This document shows, in pieces, positions 23,787 through 31,920 of a stretch of 64,000 nt of DNA; position 1 is the stretch's first letter; each line of letters opens with the position of its first letter. A model generated the notes under the pieces. The model was not told the DNA's origin. It did no database searches and saw nothing but the letters and a program-made list of their open reading frames with translations. Origin of the DNA: VXRJ01 sp964636705. Lineage in GTDB: Bacteria; Acidobacteriota; Vicinamibacteria; Vicinamibacterales; UBA8438. The position numbers were made by a program, and so were the translations under genes. Location of the stretch: contig CAZWUJ010000022.1 in the NCBI GenBank assembly GCA_964636705.1, positions 1 to 64,000 of the forward strand. Direction: 5' to 3'.

Positions 23787-26189
23787 ATGAACCACCAGCA
23801 TCTCCGCAAGTCGTTTGCCGCCGCGGTCGGCGCTCTGGCCACCGTGGCGTTCCTGTCGCTCAGCGTGGCAGTGAGCCAGGCGCAACAGCCTCCCATCGTG
23901 CAGCCCGGCGCGCCTGGCGAGCCCAGCCGTGCAATCTCGGCGAGGGAAGCGTCCGATCTCGCCGCCATCCGGTACACGGAGGCGGACGTGCGATTCATGC
24001 AGGGGATGATTCCCCATCACGCGCAGGCGCTCGAGATGACCGCGTTGCTCGAGGCGCGGACCACCAGCGATGCGATGCGGCAAATGGCGGAGCGCATCGA
24101 GCTGTCCCAGGAGGACGAGATCGCGATGATGCAGGAATGGCTGCGCGACCGCGGCCAGACGGTCACGGCGACAGATGCCCACCATGCGCCCGACTGGACG
24201 CCGATGCCGGGCATGCTGACCCCGGAAGAGATGGACCAGCTCGCGGCAGCGGAGGGTGTGGAGTTCGACCAGCTCTTCCTCGAGTTGATGATCAAGCACC
24301 ACCGCGGCGCCCTGACGATGGTCGAGAACCTGCTGGATCAGCCCGGCAGCGCCCAGGATTCACAGCTCTTCGCCTTCACGTCGGACGTAGAGTCGGACCA
24401 GAGCATGGAGATCGATCGGATGGACGCCATGCTCGCGCAGTTGACGGTGGATCCGCGCGTGGACCTTGCCGCCGGTTTCGATGATGCCGGCGAGGCGATC
24501 TGGAATATGGCGCTCGTCGCGACCCGCCCGAAGCCGGACGGCTTCTTCGACCCCAACGCGCAGGCGCAGGAAGAGGAAGACGACGCCGAGGAGGAGGCGG
24601 AAGGGGAGAGGCGGCGGCGGCGCGGACTGCTCAACTTCGGCAATACCGACCTGGCCTTCTCCGGCGATCAGGTGTTCGTCGGCAGCTACCACGGGTTCAA
24701 CACCTATCGCGTCGAGGTCCCGGCCTCACCGCAACTGGTCACCTCCGTCGTCTGCCCCGGCGGGCAGGGCGACGTCTCGGTAGTCGGCAACCTGCTCATC
24801 ATGTCGGTGGAGCAGACGCGGGGACGGCTCGACTGCGGTCTGCAGGGGGTCGCGGAACCGGTGAGCGACGAACGGTTCCGCGGTATCCGGATCTTCGACA
24901 TCAGCGACATGCGGATGCCCCGGCAGGTGGCGGCGGTGCAAACCTGCCGCGGATCGCATACCCACACCGTGGTGACCGATCCCGATGACGAAGGGAACAT
25001 CTACGTTTACGGCTCCGGCACCGGCTCGGTCCGCTCCGGGGAGGAACTGGAGGGGTGCTCCGACGAGTCGCCGGCCGAGAATCCGGAGACCGCGCTCTTC
25101 CGGATCGATGTCATCCGGATCCCGGCGGCGCAGCCCGAGGAAGCGGCCGTCGTCAGCCGGCCTTTCGTCTTTCGGGATCCGGAGACCGGCAACGTCGCCG
25201 GCCTCTGGCGTGGCGGCGACCACGGCCCCGGCACGCAGCGCACTTCCGAGAGCAGCCGCTGCCACGACATCACCGCCTTCCCGGAGATGGGTCTGGCGGC
25301 TGGGGCGTGCTCCGGCAACGGCATCCTGCTGGACGTCTCCGATCCGGTCAATCCGGTACGGCTGGACGATGTCGTCGACCCCGGTTTCGCCTACTGGCAC
25401 TCGGCGACGTTCAACAACGACGGCACCAAGGTGATCTTCACTGACGAATGGGGCGGTGGCGGGCGCCCGCGCTGCCGCGCATCGGACCCCCGCAACTGGG
25501 GCGCGAACGCCATCTACGACGTCGTGGATGGCCGTCTGGAATACCGCAGCCACTACAAGTTGCCGGCGCCGCAGACCGAGCGCGAGAACTGCGTGGCGCA
25601 CAACGGTTCCCTCGTCCCGGTGCCGGGACGCGACATCATGGTGCAGTCGTGGTACCAGGGCGGAATATCGGTCTTCGACTTCACCGACTCGGCGAATCCG
25701 GTCGAGATCGCCTACTTCGACCGCGGCCCGATCAACAGCGAGCGGCTCGTCATGGGCGGCTACTGGTCGTCCTACTGGTACCGCGGTTACATCTACGGCA
25801 CGGAGATTGCGCGCGGGCTTGACGTGCTGGAGTTGCTGCCGAGCGAGTACCTGACGGATAACGAGCTTGCGGCGGCCGCATCGGTCGCACCCGCGGAGTT
25901 CAACGCCCAGCAGCAACGCCGCATCGACTGGTCGCCGCGGCCGATAGTCGCCCGCGCCTATCTCGATCAGCTCGACCGTGCCGACACCATCTCCGCGGCC
26001 CGCCGCAACGCGTTGTCGAGCCTGCTGGATCGCGCGGACGCAACAGACGCCGACGCGGGTCTTGCGGCGGAGCTGGTTGCTGCCGCGGACGAGGTGGACG
26101 GCGAGAGCGCCGGCGCATCCGGTCGCAGCCAGGAGCGGCTGCGCGCGCTGGCGGAAACGCTGCGGGGCATCGCGGACCGCCTGCGGTGA
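23787..26189 (+). CDS. Secreted DUF305 / LVIVD-type beta-propeller fusion protein
   Basis: This 800-residue exported protein has a signal peptide to about residue 32 (VSQAQ). A DUF305 domain follows with VRFMQGMIPHHAQALEMTAL and FLELMIKHHRGALTMVEN, whose paired His-containing helices are typical and may bind metal. A charged low-complexity linker (EEEDDAEEEAEGERRRRR, about 257-274) leads to an LVIVD-like propeller of FDISDMRMPRQVAAV and LDVSDPVNPVRLDDVVDP type repeats. A helical C-terminal tail (about 700-800) is Ala-rich. GGGAG precedes the ATG. Function unknown; a metal-related surface role is plausible. Confidence 0.82.
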   Translation: MNHQHLRKSFAAAVGALATVAFLSLSVAVSQAQQPPIVQPGAPGEPSRAISAREASDLAAIRYTEADVRFMQGMIPHHAQALEMTALLEARTTSDAMRQMAERIELSQEDEIAMMQEWLRDRGQTVTATDAHHAPDWTPMPGMLTPEEMDQLAAAEGVEFDQLFLELMIKHHRGALTMVENLLDQPGSAQDSQLFAFTSDVESDQSMEIDRMDAMLAQLTVDPRVDLAAGFDDAGEAIWNMALVATRPKPDGFFDPNAQAQEEEDDAEEEAEGERRRRRGLLNFGNTDLAFSGDQVFVGSYHGFNTYRVEVPASPQLVTSVVCPGGQGDVSVVGNLLIMSVEQTRGRLDCGLQGVAEPVSDERFRGIRIFDISDMRMPRQVAAVQTCRGSHTHTVVTDPDDEGNIYVYGSGTGSVRSGEELEGCSDESPAENPETALFRIDVIRIPAAQPEEAAVVSRPFVFRDPETGNVAGLWRGGDHGPGTQRTSESSRCHDITAFPEMGLAAGACSGNGILLDVSDPVNPVRLDDVVDPGFAYWHSATFNNDGTKVIFTDEWGGGGRPRCRASDPRNWGANAIYDVVDGRLEYRSHYKLPAPQTERENCVAHNGSLVPVPGRDIMVQSWYQGGISVFDFTDSANPVEIAYFDRGPINSERLVMGGYWSSYWYRGYIYGTEIARGLDVLELLPSEYLTDNELAAAASVAPAEFNAQQQRRIDWSPRPIVARAYLDQLDRADTISAARRNALSSLLDRADATDADAGLAAELVAAADEVDGESAGASGRSQERLRALAETLRGIADRLR

Positions 26190-26209
26190 CCGTGATGGCA
26201 CGAAATTCG

Positions 26210-26218
26210 TGTTACACT
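26210..26218 (+). promoter_or_regulatory. Extended -10 promoter of the second toxin-antitoxin module
   Basis: TGTTACACT: -10 TACACT at 26213-26218 with an upstream TGn. The start would fall at about 26225, five bases before the antitoxin ATG, so the transcript would be nearly leaderless. Confidence 0.4.
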
Positions 26219-26229
26219 GTTCTCGTGTC

Positions 26230-26478
26230 ATGAAGAACGTTACCGTGACCCTTCCGGAGGATGTGGCGCTTTGGCTGAGGATTCAGGCGGCCAGGCACGA
26301 TCGCAGCGTTTCCAGTTGGCTGGCCGAACTGCTGGAGGGCATGAGGCGTCAGGAAGACGAGTACGACGTAGCGATGGAACGCTTCCTGGCGAGGGCAAGG
26401 CAGCCACGCACGCTGAAGCGACCCGGCGACCGTTACCCCACCCGGGACGAACTGCATGACCGCTCCGGTCTTCGTTGA
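26230..26478 (+). CDS. Antitoxin-like protein of a PIN toxin module
   Basis: This 82-residue protein begins MKNVTVTLPEDVALWLRIQA, a ribbon-helix-helix pattern (strand then helix), followed by SVSSWLAELLEGMRRQEDEY and a basic tail. The frame is open far upstream, but the ATG at 26230 matches the fold start and promoter position. It overlaps the PIN toxin gene by 23 bp, which supports coupled translation. Confidence 0.8.
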   Translation: MKNVTVTLPEDVALWLRIQAARHDRSVSSWLAELLEGMRRQEDEYDVAMERFLARARQPRTLKRPGDRYPTRDELHDRSGLR

Positions 26479-26920
26479 CACGAACGTCTTCGTGTACCAG
26501 CACGACGACTCCGAGACGGTGAAGAGGCCCCGCGCCGATGACTGGATCACGCATCTCGTGCACCGCCGGGCCGGGCGGCTGAGTTACCAGGTGCTGCAGG
26601 AGCTATATGCCACGCTCACGCGCAAGCTGAGACCGGGCATGGCGGCGGCGGAGGCGCAACTGATTGTCCGTGACCTGTGTCTGTGGCAGCCGGTAGGCAC
26701 CGATCGCGCCATTCTGGAGCGTGGCTGGCACCTGCAGGAACGACACGCGCTGTCCTGGTGGGACGCGCTGATCGTCGCGGCCGCGCAATCGTGCCAGTGC
26801 CGCGTGCTTCTGAGTGAGGACCTGCAGCACGGTCAATACTTCGGCTCACTCCGGGTGATCGATCCATTCGGGTCGCCGGATCGGTCGCCGCAGGACCTTC
26901 TCGATTCGTCCGCGCCTTGA
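26456..26920 (+). CDS. PIN-domain toxin (VapC-type)
   Basis: This 154-residue PIN RNase has PVFVDTNVFVYQHD (first Asp), LSYQVLQELYATLTRKL (Glu) and LSWWDALIVAAAQSCQCRVLLSED (acidic pair) in the canonical order. It is encoded with the RHH antitoxin it overlaps. Not closely similar to the PIN proteins at 22973 or 57958, so the three modules are not recent duplicates. Confidence 0.87.
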   Translation: MTAPVFVDTNVFVYQHDDSETVKRPRADDWITHLVHRRAGRLSYQVLQELYATLTRKLRPGMAAAEAQLIVRDLCLWQPVGTDRAILERGWHLQERHALSWWDALIVAAAQSCQCRVLLSEDLQHGQYFGSLRVIDPFGSPDRSPQDLLDSSAP

Positions 26921-26950
26921 CGACCGCCGCCGGTTGCGGTTCAGTGCGGG

Positions 26951-28558
26951 CTACCACGCGGGCAGGTCCGGCGCGGCGATCCCGGTCGGGCTGTACTCCA
27001 GAGGCTCTCCGTCTTCCGTGGAAAGCAGGCTGACGAGGAACGAGTAGATGGCCTCCATCCGGAACTCCGTGCCGGTGGAGGCGTCCCAGGCAGTGTCCGC
27101 GCCCCGTGCGAAGCCAGCCCACGCCAGTGGTTCCGGAAGCGAGGCAATGTCGGTGACAACGTGCAGGGCGACGTCATTGTCGCCCTTGCCGTCGGCGATG
27201 AACGGCGGCTGGTGATCGCCAAGCACGATCGCGATGAAATCCGGCTCGATCCGATTCCGGAACGCGTCGAGGAGGAGTTCCCACTCGTAGGCCACCGTCA
27301 CGAAGAAGTCCCGCTTCGGACCCTGGGGAATCGTCACGGCCAACTCCACGTACTCGGGCCGCGTCTCGAGGAAGGTCGGCTGGGGCGCTTCCAGATCCGC
27401 GAGGGTCTCGGTTATCCGCGGCGGCGCTTCCCAGGCGTAGTGCGTCGACGTGCCCACGAAGTGGAACAGCCGGGGACGCGGGTGGCGGCTCCAGTAGTTG
27501 TCGAACGCGTAGGCGAGCGCCCACTGATCCGGCACGTGGCCGAAACCGTAGTCGAAAGCGTCGTAGGAGAAATCCTCCCGGATGATCACGTCGTCGTAGT
27601 CGTACAGATCCTCCTTCCACGTCGCGCCAGGCTGAACGGACAACGCGTGGTAGCCGTGGCCCTTCAGATAGGCAATCAGGTGAGGATACCGATGCGCCAT
27701 GCGCTTCCAGGCCCAGTACGTCGAATGGTTCTCGATGCGGATCCCGCTCAGCGCCGACGCCGTGCTCATCCACGATCCGCCGCCGTACACCGGCGAGGTC
27801 ACGAAGCGTGTGAAGATGGGCAGCCCGAGTTCGTCGAGTCCGTCCTGCACGCGGCGCATCAGGCCCTCGCGCGCGGCGCGGTAGTCCTCGTCCGCCCACA
27901 GCGCCGCGCCGTACGACTCGACCGAGAACAGATGGATGTCGGGCCGCCGCAGCGGCGTCGTCCCCCCGAGGCGAGCCGCGTCCGGAGCCACCGTGCCGTT
28001 CAGCGCCTCGACGGTGTCCAGTACCGCCTGCGATCGTTGCCAGTTGTAGGCCACGTGCTTCGCCTGAAGCTGGATGATCGGATCGTCCCGCTCCACGCCG
28101 AACCAGGTGAGCGACAGCAGGCAGTACGCATTGACGAGCACCCAACCCGCCGCGAGGCGCCGCGGTGGAAGGGTAGCTCCCCAGCGCCACGCCGCCTGGA
28201 GATAGCGCGCGACGAGCAGGCCCAGTCCGGTCGCCGCGGCCAGCAGGACGGCGGCGTAGAGGAAGTCCGACACCCCCCAGGCGTCACGGACGACGATCCA
28301 GGCGCTACCGAGCATCATCACGTCGTCGAGCAGCGTGCCGGGTCGCTCGAAGAGGTACTGGATGAAGCCGCTGTAGGCCATGAACGCCAGCAGCCCGGCG
28401 TACGCGATCCCGGCCAGCGTAAACGCGACGCGCCGCCAGTCGCTCGCGAACCGGCTCGCGAGGACGAGCGTGGAAAAGATGAAGATCCAATCCGCGCTCA
28501 CCCGGAAGATGTCCTTGTTGTGGCGCCGGACGAAAAGCTGCATGACGTACTCGTACAT
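26951..28558 (-). CDS. Membrane-anchored sulfatase/phosphoethanolamine-transferase-like protein; 5' end unclear
   Basis: The 535 residues from the first ATG contain 3-4 transmembrane helices, then an alkaline-phosphatase-superfamily domain: PDIHLFSVESYGAALW, GGGSWMSTASALSGIRIEN (nucleophile region as in LtaS-like enzymes), HFVGTSTHYAWE and FIAIVLGDHQPPF. It probably transfers or removes a charged group on an envelope polymer. The coding pattern clearly continues upstream of 28558: an in-frame helix (ALNLLLFVPIYLLLS) and HENNLWPFFPLGHPRGDYDW, back to the TAG at 28814-28816 that ends the next gene, yet no ATG, GTG or TTG exists there. CTG codons at 28762 and 28738 are the best candidates; a start-destroying mutation is the alternative. 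Confidence 0.8.
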   Translation of the reverse strand: MYEYVMQLFVRRHNKDIFRVSADWIFIFSTLVLASRFASDWRRVAFTLAGIAYAGLLAFMAYSGFIQYLFERPGTLLDDVMMLGSAWIVVRDAWGVSDFLYAAVLLAAATGLGLLVARYLQAAWRWGATLPPRRLAAGWVLVNAYCLLSLTWFGVERDDPIIQLQAKHVAYNWQRSQAVLDTVEALNGTVAPDAARLGGTTPLRRPDIHLFSVESYGAALWADEDYRAAREGLMRRVQDGLDELGLPIFTRFVTSPVYGGGSWMSTASALSGIRIENHSTYWAWKRMAHRYPHLIAYLKGHGYHALSVQPGATWKEDLYDYDDVIIREDFSYDAFDYGFGHVPDQWALAYAFDNYWSRHPRPRLFHFVGTSTHYAWEAPPRITETLADLEAPQPTFLETRPEYVELAVTIPQGPKRDFFVTVAYEWELLLDAFRNRIEPDFIAIVLGDHQPPFIADGKGDNDVALHVVTDIASLPEPLAWAGFARGADTAWDASTGTEFRMEAIYSFLVSLLSTEDGEPLEYSPTGIAAPDLPAW

Positions 28559-28813
28559 GCTGCGTCCGATGCCCGGCCATCCCCAGTCGTAGTCGCCGCG
28601 GGGATGTCCCAGGGGAAAGAAGGGCCATAAGTTGTTCTCGTGCGAAAGCAGAAGGTAGATGGGGACGAACAGCAGCAGATTGAGTGCCGCGAAACCGGCC
28701 GCGACGTATGCGCCGGCGGGTAGCGACCTCGGGGTCAGCCACTCTGGAATCCGGAGCGTCAGACGGACTTCAGGAATGACTGGCCTCCCAGGGTTGCCGC
28801 GTCGCTCGGGTTG

Positions 28814-30742
28814 CTAGTTGCTTCCGGCGGCCCGGGCGCGTTCCACGATGGCGTCCGCGTCGTCCGGCAGCAGGAGCCGGTCCTCTACCAGCGACTTGGC
28901 TGCTGCCGCGACGGCCGCCACGTATGCGGTGTGGTCAGCGTACCGCGATTCGAGGGGCGGGCGCGGATCGCCGGCCGTTCTGCGGTCCGCTTCGGTTGCC
29001 GCGAACGGGATGAACGAACCGGTTCCGGCGCACTGCGCCCCTGCTCCGAAGCCGTCGCGCCGGAGGTTCCAGCCGGTGTAGGTCCCTACCGGCGCCGCCA
29101 GGTTGGGGTGCCGCACGCCGTCTGCCATGTTGCCGTCGGCATCGACACGCCCGACCAGCACGGTATAGGCGTCTCCGTACATCGGAGGCAGCGAGCGGTG
29201 GTCCGCCAGGTGCAGCGGGTTGTACGACCCGGAGTAGGTCACGCCGGGGATGCCGGGGAAGCCGAGGCCGCCCGCGGGAACGAGACCCCCGCCGGCGACG
29301 GTGGGGAACCGGCTCGGCGGCGGCTCGACGCGGTTGGCCACCCACTCGTACAACGCGACGCTCAACGCGGTTCGTGTCGGCGCGAGGGCCAACGGATTGC
29401 TCAGGTTCTGGCAGATTCCACGGGATGGCGGCCGGGTATGGACGCCGGGGCCGCCGCCGTGCTGCGTGCCGGACACCAGATAGACGCGCACATTGTCGGG
29501 CAGTTCAATGTGATTGCCCTTCGGGTCGGTCACGATCAGGGACGCGCGCGCCTGCCAGAGTTCGGCCTCGCCGTCGCTGTGCACGATCTTCGGGCACGTA
29601 TTCGAGGCGCGGCAGCGTTCCTGGAGGCCGTCCGTCCGGCCGCTGATGGGATCGGTAAGGGCGGCGTAGGTGAAGGGAAACTGATCGCCGGGGTAGACGT
29701 GGTCCTCGTGCTGCTTCTGCCAGCGTCCCGGCTGGCCGAACTGATAGTTGGTGAACGTCTTGCGCGATCCCGCGATGTTGGGGTGGATCCCGTCGAAGAC
29801 GATCCGGCCCGCGGCGTCCTCGTTGAATCCCTGGTAGAGGAAATCCCGCAGCATCCGGCCGCTCTGGGAGATGCCCAGCGACAGGGCGGTGGTCGCGAGG
29901 CCGTCCGTCGTCGCGAGCGGGTTCGGGTTTCCGGCGGCGTCCGCCATCTCGTAGCGAAGGAACGAGATGGCGTCGCGCATTGCGGCGAAGCCCAGCCCGA
30001 GCACCAGAGGATCCTTGGCCTCGTAGATGAATTCGTAAATCGCGCCGCCGTCGAAGCCGGCCGGTCGCTCGATCTCGATTTCGCGCTCGCCGACGTAGCG
30101 CCACCGCATGTCCGGCGGCGCCTCCCGCTTACCGCTCTGTGTCGCCCGGACGGAGAGCATTCCGCCGCCGGAATCGAGCGAGGCGGCCGGATACGTCAGG
30201 CGGGCCCGGGATCGGGATTCCGCATCGTTGAAGATGAACTCTTCGAGTGCCGGGCCCACAATCGGCGAACCGTCGGGGTTCGTTGCAACTGGCACGTAGG
30301 CGACGATGTTGGTTTCCGTTGGCGTCAGGTCGCCCTGCCATCCCACCCGGACGAAAGCGAACCCGCGCTCCAGAAGCGCCGCCTCTGCCGCTCCCGCGCC
30401 GCCGCGGTTGGAGACCGTGTGGAAGATGGCGCCGTTCCACCTGCTCATGTCGACCGGGCGGTAGATCTCCACGGTCGCGCGATAGGCAACCCGGCCCGCC
30501 GCGGTGCGGCGCGCGCGATCGAGATTGACGATGTGCCGGTGGCGCGGGTCGGCTGGGTCGACCTCGCCCGTCACGATGCCGCGCAGCAGCTCGTACTGGC
30601 CCGCCGTGCCGAAGCGTTGGCCATCGAGGGCGGGCGACTCGATCACGTCCAGGTCGAATTCGGTGACTTGCGCCAGCCCGGGCGCCGCCGCGAAAAGGGC
30701 AATGACCGCCGCGATCGAGACTGTGGGGAATCGTCTGTTCAT
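28814..30742 (-). CDS. Secreted alpha/beta hydrolase domain (PF20091-like) protein
   Basis: This 642-residue protein has a signal peptide to about residue 24 (GLAQ). N-terminal beta-rich segments (YELLRGIVTGEVDPADPRH) precede a hydrolase domain with LGISQSGRMLRDFLYQGF (nucleophile elbow GxSxSGR) and VYLVSGTQHGGGPG (candidate catalytic His). This long secreted form is common in Acidobacteriota and Proteobacteria as 'alpha/beta hydrolase domain-containing protein'; substrate unknown. It lies upstream of the sulfatase-like gene on the same strand, in the same frame after the stop. Confidence 0.85.
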   Translation of the reverse strand: MNRRFPTVSIAAVIALFAAAPGLAQVTEFDLDVIESPALDGQRFGTAGQYELLRGIVTGEVDPADPRHRHIVNLDRARRTAAGRVAYRATVEIYRPVDMSRWNGAIFHTVSNRGGAGAAEAALLERGFAFVRVGWQGDLTPTETNIVAYVPVATNPDGSPIVGPALEEFIFNDAESRSRARLTYPAASLDSGGGMLSVRATQSGKREAPPDMRWRYVGEREIEIERPAGFDGGAIYEFIYEAKDPLVLGLGFAAMRDAISFLRYEMADAAGNPNPLATTDGLATTALSLGISQSGRMLRDFLYQGFNEDAAGRIVFDGIHPNIAGSRKTFTNYQFGQPGRWQKQHEDHVYPGDQFPFTYAALTDPISGRTDGLQERCRASNTCPKIVHSDGEAELWQARASLIVTDPKGNHIELPDNVRVYLVSGTQHGGGPGVHTRPPSRGICQNLSNPLALAPTRTALSVALYEWVANRVEPPPSRFPTVAGGGLVPAGGLGFPGIPGVTYSGSYNPLHLADHRSLPPMYGDAYTVLVGRVDADGNMADGVRHPNLAAPVGTYTGWNLRRDGFGAGAQCAGTGSFIPFAATEADRRTAGDPRPPLESRYADHTAYVAAVAAAAKSLVEDRLLLPDDADAIVERARAAGSN

Positions 30743-30798
30743 GGAGCCTCCGTAGCGGCCATGATATCCGGCCCCGGAGCGTCGATACAGCTACAATC

Positions 30799-30838
30799 GC
30801 CCCGCCCCGCCCCGCCCCGCCCCGCCCCGCCCCGCCGC
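30799..30838. repeat. GCCCC pentanucleotide microsatellite
   Basis: About seven and a half tandem copies of GCCCC lie between two divergent hydrolase genes. The minus strand reads GGGGC repeats, able in principle to form G-quadruplex DNA, 57 bases upstream of the gene starting at 30742. Copy number may be unreliable in a draft assembly. Confidence 0.9.
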
Positions 30839-30913
30839 GGAGAACCTCCAGTAGAGTTGACGGTGCGGTTGCGCGCCTGACACACCGGCGACATTTCTGG
30901 CGTTTCGGCGGCG

Positions 30914-30942
30914 TTCCGGATCGGTGGTCGCTGTTCTATACT
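30914..30942 (+). promoter_or_regulatory. Candidate promoter for the hydrolase gene at 30979
   Basis: TTCCGG (30914-30919), 17 bases, TATACT (30937-30942). The -10 is good, the -35 weak. A strong AAAGGAAAAGG ribosome site follows before the ATG. Confidence 0.4.
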
Positions 30943-30978
30943 CTGCCGATAACCCGTCCGCAGAGAAAGGAAAAGGCC

Positions 30979-31920
30979 ATGACCAGTCGATCCCTCGTCG
31001 TCGCCTGCATGCTTGCCGTTGTCGCCCTGGCGGGGGCGCCATCCGTCGCGGACGCCCAGCTCGGCCAGACCGAGATCTGGGCTTCTCACGTTTCCAACGA
31101 GTACCGGGTGGTGCCGAACGTGACGTACCACGTCGCGAACGGTTTCGAGAACCGGGTCGACCTCTACCTGCCCCGCAACAGCGTGGGCCCCGCGCCGGTC
31201 CTGATGTACATCCACGGCGGCGGCTGGGTGGGCGGCAGCAAGGAGTCCAGCGTCCTGCGGCTGCTTCCCTGGCTCGAGATGGGTTGGGCGGTGGTGAACG
31301 TACAGTACCGCCTCGGCCGGATCTCTCGCGCGCCGGCGGCCGTGGAGGACTGCCTCTGCGCCCTCCATTGGGTGAAGGCGAACGCCGAGGAGTACGGCTT
31401 CGACGCCGACCGGATCGTCCTCACCGGAAACTCGGCCGGCGGACACCTCGCTCTGACGACGGGCATGATCCCTGCTTCCTCGGGTCTCGACATGGAGTGC
31501 CAGCCGCGCGACAGCGACCTGGAAGTGGCCGCCATCATCAACTGGTACGGCATTACGGACGTGGGCGACCTCTTGTCGGGGACCAACGAGAAGACGTACG
31601 CGGTCCGGTGGATGGGCAGCCTTGCCGACCGCATGGACGTGGCGGAGAGGGTTTCGCCGCTCACCTACGTCCGCGACGACCTGCCGCCGGTGCTGTCGAT
31701 TCACGGCGATGCCGATCCCGTCGTCCCGTATCAGCATGCGACGCGGTTGCATGAGGCCCTGGGAGGGGCGGGCGTATCCAACGAGCTCCATACGGTGCCG
31801 GGTGGTGGCCACGGCAGGTTCAACCGCGAGGAGACTATCGCGATCTTCGAAACCATCCAGCGCTTCCTTGGCCAGCACGGCCTGGGTGGTTCGCAGGCGC
31901 CTACAGAAGGCCAGCAGTGA
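30979..31920 (+). CDS. Secreted alpha/beta hydrolase (HSL/carboxylesterase-like)
   Basis: This 313-residue esterase has a signal peptide to about residue 26 (VADAQ), an oxyanion motif VLMYIHGGGWVGG (79-82 HGGG), a nucleophile in LTGNSAGGHLAL (Ser152), an acid in HGDADPVVP and a histidine in GGGHGRF. These are the full triad of hormone-sensitive-lipase-type esterases. It overlaps the next gene by 4 bp (GTGA), so the two are co-translated. Confidence 0.9.
   Translation: MTSRSLVVACMLAVVALAGAPSVADAQLGQTEIWASHVSNEYRVVPNVTYHVANGFENRVDLYLPRNSVGPAPVLMYIHGGGWVGGSKESSVLRLLPWLEMGWAVVNVQYRLGRISRAPAAVEDCLCALHWVKANAEEYGFDADRIVLTGNSAGGHLALTTGMIPASSGLDMECQPRDSDLEVAAIINWYGITDVGDLLSGTNEKTYAVRWMGSLADRMDVAERVSPLTYVRDDLPPVLSIHGDADPVVPYQHATRLHEALGGAGVSNELHTVPGGGHGRFNREETIAIFETIQRFLGQHGLGGSQAPTEGQQ

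Noticed and set aside
30799..30838. GCCCC run as a transcription-factor GC box
   Set aside because: That concept is eukaryotic; in this bacterium a slippage-prone microsatellite is the simpler reading.
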